Part shown: positions 1 through 6,328 of the stretch, one piece after another | How positions within the stretch are numbered: the first letter of the stretch is position 1 | Layout: every line of letters starts with the position of its first letter | DNA from: Erysipelotrichaceae bacterium | GTDB taxonomy: Bacteria > Bacillota_I > Bacilli_A > Erysipelotrichales > Erysipelotrichaceae | DNA length: 7,252 bases | Assembly (NCBI GenBank): GCA_024709285.1 | Contig: JANJWY010000200.1 | Location: forward strand, 1 to 7,252 | Direction: 5' to 3' | Program-made: the position numbers and the translations under genes | Notes under the pieces: model-generated | Database searches by the model: none | The model's input: only the letters and a program-made list of their open reading frames with translations | What the model was told of the DNA's origin: nothing

Positions 1-1158
1 TTTCAAATCACCCAGCAGTTTCATCCGATTGGCAGAGGCGGATATGTGGATATTGAGGTAGATGGTGTAAGTAAGCGAATCGGTATCAACCGGTTGCATA
101 TGGAAGAAGATACGGCCAAGCAGTTTCATCATGGCGATGTGACGTGGATTGATTTCAACCGGGCGGGAACACCGTTGGTGGAAATCGTTTCTGAACCGGA
201 TATTCGCAGCGGTAAAGAGGCGGCTGCCTTTGTGGAGAAGATGAAATCTTTGTTGGAGTTTGGGGATATTTCGGATGTCAAAATGGAAGAGGGTTCTTTG
301 CGTTGTGATGTCAATATTTCCTTGCGTCCGTATGGATATGAGGGTTTTGGAACAAAAGTTGAAATCAAGAATTTGAACTCGGTCAATAATGTGCTTCGGG
401 CCGTTGAGGCGGAAATCATCCGTCAAACCGAGGTTTATTTAAAAGGGGAGTCCGTTGTTCAGTCGACGCGCCGATATGATGAGACCAGTCGTAAGACGGT
501 GCTGATGCGTAAGAAGGAAGGTGCGGTGGATTATAAGTACTTTCCGGAACCCAATATTCCGCCGGTGCAGATTTCAGATGAGTTTTATAACCGTGTGAAG
601 AGCCAATTGCCAAAAACGGCGAGTCAGCGTAAGGAAAGTTATGTTACCGAATTGGGATTGTCGGAGTATGATGCCTCGATTTTGACGTCCGGATTGGATT
701 TGTCGAATTATTTTGATGCAATCGTCCGTTTCGGTGCCCCGGCCAAAGCTACTGCAAACTGGCTGATCAGTGAGGTCTTGTCAGTGGCTCAGCTGCGCAG
801 TGACAAGAAATTTGCGGATTGGATCAAACCTGAACATATGGCTGATTTGCTGATCATGGTCAGTGATGGTAAGATTTCTGGTAAACAAGCGAAAGAAGTG
901 TTTGCGGATATGATTCTAGGGGAAGCTCCGAAGGAAATCGTTGCGAAAAAGGGCATGTCTCAGGTTTCGGATGAAGGTCAGCTGCTGGCGTGGGTTACCG
1001 AGATTTTAAATGGCAATGGGCAGTCGATTGAGGATTATAAAAACGGTAAAGATCGGGCATTGGGCTTTTTGGTCGGTCAGGTCATGAAGCTTTCGAAGGG
1101 GAAAGCCAATCCGGCGATGACGAGTGAACTGTTGGTAAAAGAGCTGTCAAAACGATAA
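1..1158 (+). CDS. gatB: Aspartyl/glutamyl-tRNA(Asn/Gln) amidotransferase subunit B, 5'-truncated by window edge
   Basis: GatB is the tRNA-binding and kinase/transamidase subunit of the cytoplasmic GatCAB complex. It converts Glu-tRNA(Gln) to Gln-tRNA(Gln), and Asp-tRNA(Asn) to Asn-tRNA(Asn), in bacteria lacking the matching synthetase. The reading frame is open from base 1, so the first in-frame GTG (46) is not the true start. The 385 visible codons compare with roughly 475 residues in the family, so about 90 N-terminal residues lie outside. Family blocks appear in order: FQITQQFHPIG at the left edge, RLHMEEDTAK, DFNRAGTPLVEIVSEPD, GSLRCDVNISL, GTKVEIKNLNSVNN, and RRYDETSRKT followed by DYKYFPEPNIPP. 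The C-terminal tRNA-binding tail ends in the usual LVGQVMKLSKGKANP...LLVKEL. gatC and gatA would be expected just upstream. The next gene starts 53 bases downstream with no terminator between, so the two are probably cotranscribed. Identity is near certain. Confidence 0.97.
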   Translation, partial: FQITQQFHPIGRGGYVDIEVDGVSKRIGINRLHMEEDTAKQFHHGDVTWIDFNRAGTPLVEIVSEPDIRSGKEAAAFVEKMKSLLEFGDISDVKMEEGSLRCDVNISLRPYGYEGFGTKVEIKNLNSVNNVLRAVEAEIIRQTEVYLKGESVVQSTRRYDETSRKTVLMRKKEGAVDYKYFPEPNIPPVQISDEFYNRVKSQLPKTASQRKESYVTELGLSEYDASILTSGLDLSNYFDAIVRFGAPAKATANWLISEVLSVAQLRSDKKFADWIKPEHMADLLIMVSDGKISGKQAKEVFADMILGEAPKEIVAKKGMSQVSDEGQLLAWVTEILNGNGQSIEDYKNGKDRALGFLVGQVMKLSKGKANPAMTSELLVKELSKR

Positions 1159-1201
1159 ATCGTGCAATATGAAGGAAATTATTGTAGAATAGTTTCGGTA
1201 G

Positions 1202-1206
1202 GGAGG
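1202..1206 (+). promoter_or_regulatory. Ribosome binding site of the 1212 membrane protein gene
   Basis: GGAGG lies five bases before the ATG at 1212, which fixes that start. I see no convincing promoter in the 53-base gap after gatB. A TAGAAT hexamer at 1185-1190 has no matching -35. Confidence 0.8.
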
Positions 1207-1211
1207 TTTTT

Positions 1212-1835
1212 ATGACTCAGAAGAAAACAACCGTTAAAAAGAGAAAAATTTCAAAAATACATTGGCCGACGGTCATTCTTATTTTAAGTCTGGTGTTAAT
1301 TGCGATTCCGACCGTGGCGATCGGTAAGATTTTGTATGATGCTTTTGCGGCTACAGGAACTCCGTTGTTTGGCAAGCGGTATGAAATGGATTTAGATCCG
1401 GCCATTACAGATGCGCAGTTGGTGGATATTGATAATAAGATTTCGGCTGAGGCGTTGGTCGATGATGTGTCGATCACGTTGATCAGTGCTTCTTTGCGTA
1501 TCAGTGTTGATGTCAGTGATGAAATCACGTTGGAACAGCTGACGACCTTGGTGACGACGCTTTATAGTCAAGTGGTAACGGTATTACCGCCGGAGACTTA
1601 TTTTAAGATGAATGAGACTTCCAAAATGTATGATCTTGAGATTCATATTTACAATAATCTTGAGCTCAAGGATGAGGATAGTTATAAGTATTTGATTTTC
1701 GTTTTGAATTCCATTATGGAAGAACCGTTGATTCAGTTGGTCTCAGATCCAAAGAATCCGGAATTTGTTCAAGAGCTTTATGATCGGATCAATGGCGTTG
1801 AAGAGCCGGCCGATGACGAAACAGACGGAGGATAA
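1212..1835 (+). CDS. Uncharacterised single-pass membrane protein, 207 aa
   Basis: I do not recognise a named family. The N-terminus is strongly basic (residues 1-17, many Lys/Arg). A hydrophobic segment follows at about 19-40 (WPTVILILSLVLIAIPTVAIG), which looks like a signal anchor placing the remainder outside the cell (positive-inside rule). The outer part (about 45-195) is acidic, has no cysteine, and alternates short beta-like stretches (VDDVSITLISASLRISVDV, YDLEIHIYNNL) with helical ones. The tail is acidic (VEEPADDETDGG). There are no obvious catalytic motifs. The start is supported by a good ribosome binding site. The gene sits between gatB and rlmD and its base composition matches them, so it seems a resident core gene rather than an import. 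A hairpin overlaps its stop codon. Function unknown; a role at the cell envelope is only a topology-based guess. Confidence 0.85.
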   Translation: MTQKKTTVKKRKISKIHWPTVILILSLVLIAIPTVAIGKILYDAFAATGTPLFGKRYEMDLDPAITDAQLVDIDNKISAEALVDDVSITLISASLRISVDVSDEITLEQLTTLVTTLYSQVVTVLPPETYFKMNETSKMYDLEIHIYNNLELKDEDSYKYLIFVLNSIMEEPLIQLVSDPKNPEFVQELYDRINGVEEPADDETDGG

Positions 1836-1855
1836 AAGGGCACTGCCCTTTTTTT
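1834..1855 (+). terminator. Hairpin with T-run between the membrane protein gene and rlmD
   Basis: AAAAGGGC (1834-1841) pairs perfectly with GCCCTTTT (1845-1852) around a three-base loop, and the T run continues to 1855. This has the shape of an intrinsic terminator and overlaps the TAA stop at 1833-1835. It lies only 7 bases before the rlmD ATG at 1863, and no separate rlmD promoter is visible. It may therefore be a leaky terminator or attenuator, or an mRNA structure that presents the upstream GGAGGA (1827-1832) to the rlmD start. Confidence 0.6.
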
Positions 1856-1862
1856 GAGGTAT

Positions 1863-3182
1863 ATGAAAAAAAATGATGTCGTATTGGGTTGTGTGAGTGA
1901 TTACACTTCCGAAGGGTTAGGAGTTGTCAAACTGGATGGATTTCCGGTTTTTGTGAAGGATATGATGATTGGGGAATGCGGGGAAATCGTTTTGACGTTG
2001 GTCAAGAAGAATTTTGGCTATGGTCGCAGGCTGTCGATCGTTAAGGAGAGTAAGGACCGTGTGTTGCCGCGTTGTTCAGTAGTGAAGCAGTGTGGCGGTT
2101 GTCAGATCATGCATATGTCGAAAGAACATCAGGCAGAGTTTAAGCAAAATCTGGTCGTTCAGGTGATGAAGCGGATTGCGAAAGTAGATGCGGAGGTTCG
2201 TCCGATTCTGACGATGTCCGATCCTTGGTTCTATCGTAACAAGGTTCAGGTTCCGGTGAAGTGTGATAATGAGGGTGTGAAGATCGGTTTTTATCGGACG
2301 AATTCACATGAGATCATTGATATGGACGAATGCATGGTACAGAGTAAGGAGCAAAATGAAATCATCGCTTGGATGCGGACGTTTTTAATGAGCCGTCCGA
2401 TTCCTCAGTTAAGACATATCATCATCCGTCAGGCCTTTAAGTCAAAGCAGGTGATGGTCGCATTTGTTATGCGATACCGTCATTTTGACCATCAGGAAAA
2501 ACTGGTGGAACTTTTGACCAAGCGTTTTGACTATATTAAGAGTGTGATGGTTACGGTAAACAACCGGGATGATAATGTGATCATGGGGGACAGTGATGAT
2601 GTTTTGTTTGGTCAAAACTTCATTGAAGATGAGTTGATGGGGTTGAAGTTTAAAGTGTCCTTGCGTTCGTTCTTTCAGGTCAATCCGATTCAGACTGAAG
2701 TACTTTATCATCAGGTATATATGTTAGCGGATTTGAAGAAGACAGACGTATTATTGGATTTGTATTGTGGCGTCGGGACGATCGGCGGATTTTTGGCACG
2801 GTTTGCGGATGAGGTCATTGGGGTCGATGTGGAGAAAGCGGCGATTGATGATGCATGGGCCAATGCGATGTTGAATCATATTCCGAACATTGACTTTTGG
2901 GCGATGGATGCCAAAGGTACAAAGAAACGTCTGGCGGATGATGGTAAGAAAGTAAATGTGATCGTGGTTGATCCGCCGCGCAAAGGTTTAAGCGCAGAAG
3001 TGATTGCGGATATAATTGAGATTGCGCCTGAACGATTGATTTATGTTTCGTGTGATCCGGCAACACTTGCCAGAGATATAGCTTTGCTTAAAGAACAGTA
3101 TGAAATTAAGGTCATTCAACCGGTGGATATGTTCCCTCAGACGGTACATGTTGAGACGGTAGTGAAGTTAGAAAGACGATAA
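1863..3182 (+). CDS. rlmD: 23S rRNA (uracil-C5)-methyltransferase, RlmD/RlmCD (RumA) family
   Basis: This enzyme uses S-adenosylmethionine to form 5-methyluridine in 23S rRNA. In Gram-positives one RlmCD enzyme may modify both U747 and U1939; the sequence alone does not settle which. With the ATG at 1863 it is 439 residues, normal for the family. An in-frame TTG at 1854 would add three residues. Domains: an N-terminal TRAM domain (about 3-60), then iron-sulfur ligands Cys71, Cys77, Cys80 and Cys157 in the CX5CX2C...C pattern. The Rossmann SAM-binding motif LDLYCGVGTIG is at 298-308, after FFQVNPIQTE. DPPRKGL is near 370. The catalytic cysteine is in YVSCDPATLARD (Cys397), and the general-base glutamate is in the terminal HVETVV (Glu431). 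All key residues are present, so it appears functional. The C-terminus is VKLERR. Its 3' end is related to two short relics downstream. Confidence 0.96.
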   Translation: MKKNDVVLGCVSDYTSEGLGVVKLDGFPVFVKDMMIGECGEIVLTLVKKNFGYGRRLSIVKESKDRVLPRCSVVKQCGGCQIMHMSKEHQAEFKQNLVVQVMKRIAKVDAEVRPILTMSDPWFYRNKVQVPVKCDNEGVKIGFYRTNSHEIIDMDECMVQSKEQNEIIAWMRTFLMSRPIPQLRHIIIRQAFKSKQVMVAFVMRYRHFDHQEKLVELLTKRFDYIKSVMVTVNNRDDNVIMGDSDDVLFGQNFIEDELMGLKFKVSLRSFFQVNPIQTEVLYHQVYMLADLKKTDVLLDLYCGVGTIGGFLARFADEVIGVDVEKAAIDDAWANAMLNHIPNIDFWAMDAKGTKKRLADDGKKVNVIVVDPPRKGLSAEVIADIIEIAPERLIYVSCDPATLARDIALLKEQYEIKVIQPVDMFPQTVHVETVVKLERR

Positions 3183-3204
3183 AACATAGTAATATCAATA
3201 GTTC

Positions 3205-3241
3205 AAGCCACTGAAAGTGTAGATGACATTCAGTGGCTTTT
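3205..3241 (+). terminator. Intrinsic terminator after rlmD
   Basis: AAGCCACTGAA (3205-3215) pairs perfectly over 11 bp with TTCAGTGGCTT (3229-3239) around a 13-base loop. A short T run to 3241 follows. It lies 22 bases after the rlmD stop and marks the boundary between the core block and the accessory block. Confidence 0.88.
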
Positions 3242-3302
3242 GTATATGGAAACATATCAAATGGCATCAATGAATGTTTATTTTAGTTTTGTCACGATTT
3301 TC

Positions 3303-3331
3303 TTTACATATAAAGAATAACGTGCTAGAAT
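3303..3331 (+). promoter_or_regulatory. Putative abiE promoter
   Basis: TTTACA (3303-3308) and TAGAAT (3326-3331) are each one base from consensus and are separated by an ideal 17 bp. Transcription would start near 3338, about 80 bases before the abiEi start. The spacer is almost filled by the first copy of a 16-bp direct repeat (3308-3323), so a protein bound to that repeat would block RNA polymerase. Confidence 0.65.
3308..3323 (+). repeat. Direct repeat copy 1, candidate AbiEi operator
   Basis: ATATAAAGAATAACGT occurs here and again, identical, at 3374-3389, 66 bases downstream. Similarity weakens after the 16 bp but resumes at the ATTAAA positions. This copy occupies the spacer of the putative promoter. 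Confidence 0.75.
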
Positions 3332-3346
3332 TAAACCAGATTATTG

Positions 3347-3402
3347 TTTTAATATTGGAATGATATTATGCAAATATAAAGAATAACGTTCCAATATTAA
3401 AA
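3347..3402. repeat. Inverted repeat, candidate AbiEi operator
   Basis: The arm at 3347-3360 (TTTTAATATTGGAA) is perfectly inverted at 3389-3402 (TTCCAATATTAAAA). Extending both arms inward (3347-3369 and 3380-3402) gives 20 matches in 23 positions. The right arm overlaps direct repeat copy 2 (3374-3389). AbiEi antitoxins are known to repress their own operon by binding inverted repeats of about this length in the promoter region, so this is a likely autoregulatory operator. A purely structural role of the hairpin in the leader RNA is an alternative. Confidence 0.72.
3374..3389 (+). repeat. Direct repeat copy 2, candidate AbiEi operator
   Basis: This is an identical 16-bp copy of the repeat at 3308-3323. 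It overlaps the right arm of the inverted repeat and lies downstream of the predicted transcription start, 31 bases before the abiEi start codon. Confidence 0.75.
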
Positions 3403-3408
3403 TTGAAT

Positions 3409-3414
3409 GAGGTG
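3409..3414 (+). promoter_or_regulatory. Ribosome binding site of abiEi
   Basis: GAGGTG sits six bases upstream of the GTG at 3421. This favours that codon over the in-frame TTG at 3403 and the in-frame GTG at 3412, which overlaps the site itself. Confidence 0.7.
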
Positions 3415-3420
3415 AAAAAA

Positions 3421-4188
3421 GTGGAAGTATACAATCAACTGGCAAAATATCCGGTTTTTACAATCACTGAGGTAGAACAGTTAACAGGAAATTCAAATAC
3501 CGCATATTCCCTATTGGATCGTCTGATGAAAAAGGGTTTGATGAAAAAAGTTCGAAAGAACATCTATTCTGCGGTAAATCCGGTAACTGGCCAAATTGTG
3601 GCTACGCGGTATCAAATAGCCTGTGCGATAACGGACACGGCTTATATTTCTCACCATAGTGCGTTTGAATACTATGGACTTGCAAATCAAGTGTTTTATG
3701 AGCTCTATGTTTCTTCGGAATCAAAATTCAATGCATTTGAATACGATCATATGACTTACAAATATGTTGCTTCTAGAATGCAAGAAGGAGTTGTAGAAGC
3801 TAAGAATACGACAGGTGTTCGTATTACCGACTTGGAAAGAACAGTGATCGATAGCATTCGTGACTTTAATAAAATAGGTGGTTTTGAGGAGCTTCTGAAT
3901 TGCCTTGAGGGAATCCATTTTTTGGACGAAAAAAAGCTTCTCAGATATTTAGAGATTTATAACACGCAAGGACTTTATCAAAGAGTTGGCTATCTGCTGC
4001 AGCAATATCAAAAAGATATGCAATTATCAAATGATTTTATAGATTGTTGTAAAGAGAAAACTGGGAAAAGCAAACGGTATTTGTTTAGTGAGACCAATCA
4101 GCACAACATTTATAATAGCGAGTGGAAATTGATGATACCGGAAGGATTATTTGAAATAGCAGAACAAGGTGGTGACCTTCTTGTCTAG
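3421..4188 (+). CDS. abiEi: Type IV toxin-antitoxin system antitoxin, AbiEi family
   Basis: AbiEi is the antitoxin and transcriptional autorepressor of the AbiE phage-defence system. It counters the nucleotidyltransferase toxin encoded next door without forming a stable complex with it (type IV, known for the family). With the GTG start it has 255 residues. An N-terminal winged helix-turn-helix spans about 1-50: YPVFTITEVEQLTGNSNTAYSLLDRLMKKGL followed by the basic wing KKVRKNIYS. The middle carries the family's YISHHSAFEYYGL block (about 75-86) and the VRITDLERTVIDS block (about 133-145). The C-terminal helical region (about 150-255) ends in EGLFEIAEQGGD. The 3' end overlaps the partner gene by 8 bases and contains its ribosome binding site, so translation is probably coupled. 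The gene is visibly more A-rich than rlmD, consistent with transfer. The repeats upstream are the likely binding sites. Family assignment is firm; activity is inferred. Confidence 0.92.
   Translation: MEVYNQLAKYPVFTITEVEQLTGNSNTAYSLLDRLMKKGLMKKVRKNIYSAVNPVTGQIVATRYQIACAITDTAYISHHSAFEYYGLANQVFYELYVSSESKFNAFEYDHMTYKYVASRMQEGVVEAKNTTGVRITDLERTVIDSIRDFNKIGGFEELLNCLEGIHFLDEKKLLRYLEIYNTQGLYQRVGYLLQQYQKDMQLSNDFIDCCKEKTGKSKRYLFSETNQHNIYNSEWKLMIPEGLFEIAEQGGDLLV
4166..4177 (+). promoter_or_regulatory. Ribosome binding site of abiEii inside the end of abiEi
   Basis: AAGGTGGTGACC at 4166-4177 resembles a strong AAGGAGGTGA-type site and ends three bases before a TTG at 4181. The GTG codons at 4169 and 4172 lie inside this motif and have no site of their own, so TTG 4181 is the preferred start. 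Confidence 0.55.
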
Positions 4189-5125
4189 GTATGACATTAT
4201 TTATCTTGGTAAAAAAGCAGAAGAACTGGGTTTTGTGAGAGACACCCTTGAGAAAGTAACAAGGCTTGCAGACGTTTTGGAATATCTGAATACAAATCCG
4301 ATTCTCAAAGAAAGTCTTGCGCTGAAAGGTGGCACAGCCATTAACCTGACAATTTTCAATTTGCCACGGCTTTCTGTAGATATTGACATGGACTATTTGG
4401 TCAACAATAACAGAGAAGAAATGCTTGATCAACGTGAGCTAATAAACAGCACAATTAATCGATACATGATCTCTCAAGGTTATACGAAAAATGAAAAAAC
4501 GAAGAACCCGCACAGTCTAGACTCTTGGGTGTATGATTATATAGGAGCTAGTGGAAATAGAGATAATATAAAGATTGAAATCAACTATTCTCTACGAGCT
4601 CATATGTTGCAGGCAGAGGAACGGCCAATCGTTACTGAAAACTTTGGAGGAGGACATAAGGTTAAGACCCTTGCTCCAATTGAGATTTATGGAAGTAAGA
4701 TCAATGCGTTGCTGAGCAGGGCAGCAGCAAGGGACTTATATGATGCTAGAAATATGATTCATTATGAACTCTTTGATGAATCGGAAAGGACCCTTCTTAG
4801 AAAGACCGTGGTCTTTTATGCGGCTATATCTTCGAAAGTGATCAACAAGACCTTTGATACCAGTGCAATTGATTCCATCACAAAACAAAAAATAAAGACA
4901 GACCTTATGCCAGTGATAAAAAGAAAAGACGATTTTGATCTGGAAACGGCAAAGAAAATGGTTAAAGCATATATTGCTGATTTAATGGTTTTGACAGAAG
5001 CTGAAAAAGAGTTTCTGGATAGATTTGAAAATGGTGATTATATTCCGGAACTGTTATTTGAAGATGAAAAAATTTTAGAGCGGATTAAAAATCATCCAAT
5101 GGCTTTGTGGAAGCTGAGTAAGTAA
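4181..5125 (+). CDS. abiEii: Type IV toxin-antitoxin system toxin, AbiEii family nucleotidyltransferase
   Basis: AbiEii toxins are DNA polymerase beta-type nucleotidyltransferases that bind NTPs and stop growth, giving abortive phage infection; some relatives modify tRNA. From the TTG at 4181 the protein has 314 residues (318 if GTG 4169 is used). The nucleotidyltransferase signature is LALKGGTAINL (GGT at about 50-52) followed by SVDIDMDYL, with metal-binding Asp67 and Asp69. IKIEINYSLR (about 130-139) probably supplies a further acidic residue. The family's later motif is IEIYGSKINALLSRAAARDLYD (about 167-188), with conserved Lys, Arg and the RDLYD end. The C-terminal half is helical. All expected active-site residues are present, so the toxin looks intact. 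It overlaps abiEi by 8 bases in the same operon. No strong terminator follows. Identity is secure; the exact start and cellular target are not. Confidence 0.92.
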   Translation: MSRYDIIYLGKKAEELGFVRDTLEKVTRLADVLEYLNTNPILKESLALKGGTAINLTIFNLPRLSVDIDMDYLVNNNREEMLDQRELINSTINRYMISQGYTKNEKTKNPHSLDSWVYDYIGASGNRDNIKIEINYSLRAHMLQAEERPIVTENFGGGHKVKTLAPIEIYGSKINALLSRAAARDLYDARNMIHYELFDESERTLLRKTVVFYAAISSKVINKTFDTSAIDSITKQKIKTDLMPVIKRKDDFDLETAKKMVKAYIADLMVLTEAEKEFLDRFENGDYIPELLFEDEKILERIKNHPMALWKLSK

Positions 5126-5220
5126 ACAAAAGCAAGCGAGTTATTAAGTAGTATAATCCTGTTTTAGAGAAATTTCTATCCTCCGCCAAGGAATCACTGT
5201 GTCCTCACAGCATCATTTTT

Positions 5221-5268
5221 GTCGACTCAAGGCACGTGGAGACGGTAGTATTGATGTCAAGAGTGTAA
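5221..5268 (+). pseudogene. Relic of an rlmD 3' end (candidate attachment-site scar 1)
   Basis: The frame reads VDSRHVETVVLMSRV and then TAA at 5266-5268. HVETVV is the conserved end of RlmD/RumA-family methyltransferases, where the Glu is the catalytic base, and the intact gene at 1863 ends HVETVVKLERR. The rest of the methyltransferase is absent upstream, so this is not a gene. CACGTGGAGACGGTAGT (5233-5249) matches the intact gene's 3147-3163 at 15 of 17 bases. It fits a scar left where an integrative element targeted the rlmD 3' end. Confidence 0.7.
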
Positions 5269-5354
5269 GTGATTTTCTAGGTTTACTGCAATCTATTAAG
5301 CATTTCCATTCGACCAATAGTGAGGTTTTGTGTTTGAGGGGACATATCTATGGA

Positions 5355-5383
5355 TTGAAAAAATAAGTGGGGTTGAGTAGACT
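5355..5383 (+). promoter_or_regulatory. Possible promoter for the aph-like gene
   Basis: TTGAAA (5355-5360) and TAGACT (5378-5383) are 17 bp apart. The -35 is good and the -10 matches consensus at four of six positions. It would give a leader of about 150 bases before the start at 5540. This is the best candidate in the gap, but weak evidence. Confidence 0.3.
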
Positions 5384-5524
5384 TCATAGATTAAATTCGC
5401 AGGGATGAAGAGATAGAATAGATGTTATTATGTATGAGGTATACAGATAAATGTGCAGCAGAAGCAAAACCATAGATAATCTTAAAAAATACGTGAAGTG
5501 GTTGAACCATAACAGCTATTTTAA

Positions 5525-5529
5525 AGGGG
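5525..5529 (+). promoter_or_regulatory. Ribosome binding site of the aph-like gene
   Basis: AGGGG lies ten bases before the ATG at 5540. A GGTGAG at 5532-5537 is too close to be optimal but may contribute. Together they support this ATG as the start. Confidence 0.5.
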
Positions 5530-5539
5530 ATGGTGAGTA

Positions 5540-6328
5540 ATGCTTGATTTACCAGGTAAAATCAAGAGTCTGATTGGTGAAGAAAAGTATTTAATTGATG
5601 ATGTGGGAATGTCGGATTCTTCAGTTTTTTTGTTTCATGATAAAGTCCTAAAAATCCAAACAATTAGTGAAGAATCACAGAATGAATATCATGTTATGGA
5701 ATGGTTACAGGACAAGCTACCGGTACCAAAGATTTTGGGATTTGAAAGAGACGAAAAGAAGAGCTATCTTTTAATGACAAAAGCACATGGAGAAGCGTCC
5801 TGTTCAGACAAATATCTGCAAAATCCGGAGCAACTAACTGTCATGTTGGCAGAAGGATTGCAAATGCTATGGAAGGTAGATATTAGTAACTGTCCATTCA
5901 TTTGTGATCTGGAGAAAAAATTGCAGATGGCAAAGTATACAGTGGAAAATAACCTTGTAGATATGGACGATGTAGAGCCAGGCACATTCGGTGAAAATGG
6001 ATTTAAAAATCCGGATCATCTTCTTGAATGGCTTAACAATAACAAGCCAGAGGAAGAGTTGGTATTATCCCATGGGGATTTTTGTCTTCCCAATATATTT
6101 TTGGCAAATGGAAAAGTTTCCGGATACATTGATTTAGGAAAGACAGGGATATCAGATAAATGGCAGGATATCGCTTTATGTTATCGTAGCTTACTTCATA
6201 ATTTTGATGGGAAGTATACTGGAAAGCAATATCAGGGGTTCAATGTAGATATGCTGTTTGAAAAATTAGAAATAGAGCCTAATTGGGATAAGATTCGATA
6301 TTATATTCTTTTAGATGAACTTTTTTAG
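5540..6328 (+). CDS. Aminoglycoside 3'-phosphotransferase-like kinase, APH(3') family
   Basis: The 262-residue protein resembles APH(3')-type enzymes, which use ATP to phosphorylate the 3'-hydroxyl of aminoglycosides such as kanamycin and neomycin and so inactivate them in the cytoplasm. Recalled alignment to APH(3')-IIIa (264 residues) runs over the full length but is clearly divergent. ATP-lobe markers are VLKIQ (Lys38) and the NEYHVMEWL helix (Glu49), followed by KLPVPKILGFER (59-70). The catalytic loop is LSHGDFCLPNIF, with Asp180 as the expected catalytic base and Asn185 as metal ligand. The metal-binding Asp198 is in GYIDLGKTGISDKWQDIA. The C-terminus YYILLDELF is the same as I recall for APH(3')-IIIa, where the last residues contact the drug. 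All key residues are present. It stands alone between two rlmD-end relics, as expected for mobile cargo. Family is firm; substrate and resistance level are inferred. Confidence 0.88.
   Translation: MLDLPGKIKSLIGEEKYLIDDVGMSDSSVFLFHDKVLKIQTISEESQNEYHVMEWLQDKLPVPKILGFERDEKKSYLLMTKAHGEASCSDKYLQNPEQLTVMLAEGLQMLWKVDISNCPFICDLEKKLQMAKYTVENNLVDMDDVEPGTFGENGFKNPDHLLEWLNNNKPEEELVLSHGDFCLPNIFLANGKVSGYIDLGKTGISDKWQDIALCYRSLLHNFDGKYTGKQYQGFNVDMLFEKLEIEPNWDKIRYYILLDELF

Larger units (their letters stand above)
5126..5539. other. Gene-free gap between abiEii and the aph-like gene
   Basis: No credible complete gene lies here. The gap contains an RlmD C-terminus relic ending at 5268. A weak 5-bp hairpin, CTGTG/CACAG at 5197-5210, is followed by a T-rich stretch and might weakly terminate the abiE transcript. 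A possible promoter lies at 5355-5383. A TATAAT at 5152-5157 has no matching -35. From 5384 to 5520 I see nothing I can name. Confidence 0.6.

Noticed and set aside
129..613. Reverse-strand open frames within gatB
   Set aside because: They are antisense shadows of a strongly conserved gene, with low-complexity or unfamiliar translations and no ribosome binding sites.
1185..1190. TAGAAT as a promoter for the membrane protein gene
   Set aside because: It has no -35 and no proper extended -10 (TG is directly adjacent rather than spaced by one base); cotranscription with gatB is simpler.
3182..3402. CRISPR-like array in the repeat-bearing region
   Set aside because: There are only two direct copies of 16 bp and one inverted pair within a promoter context, which fits an operator and not an array.
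4085..4432. Reverse-strand open frame of 115 codons across the abiEi/abiEii junction
   Set aside because: It lies opposite two recognised genes, and its translation shows no family features or start signals.
5152..5157. Perfect TATAAT hexamer
   Set aside because: There is no -35 element at suitable spacing and no gene start soon after it.
5197..5220. Terminator after abiEii (CTGTG TCCT CACAG followed by T-rich DNA)
   Set aside because: The stem is only 5 bp and the T run is offset by several bases, so it is mentioned only as a weak possibility in the gap entry.
5199..5366. Open frame of about 55 codons overlapping the first relic in another frame (GTG 5199 to TAA 5364-5366; includes GDGSIDVKSVSDFLGLL)
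   Set aside because: It has no ribosome binding site, and its middle is the relic's coding sequence read out of frame. A faint resemblance to the HPr DAKS region is too weak to call.
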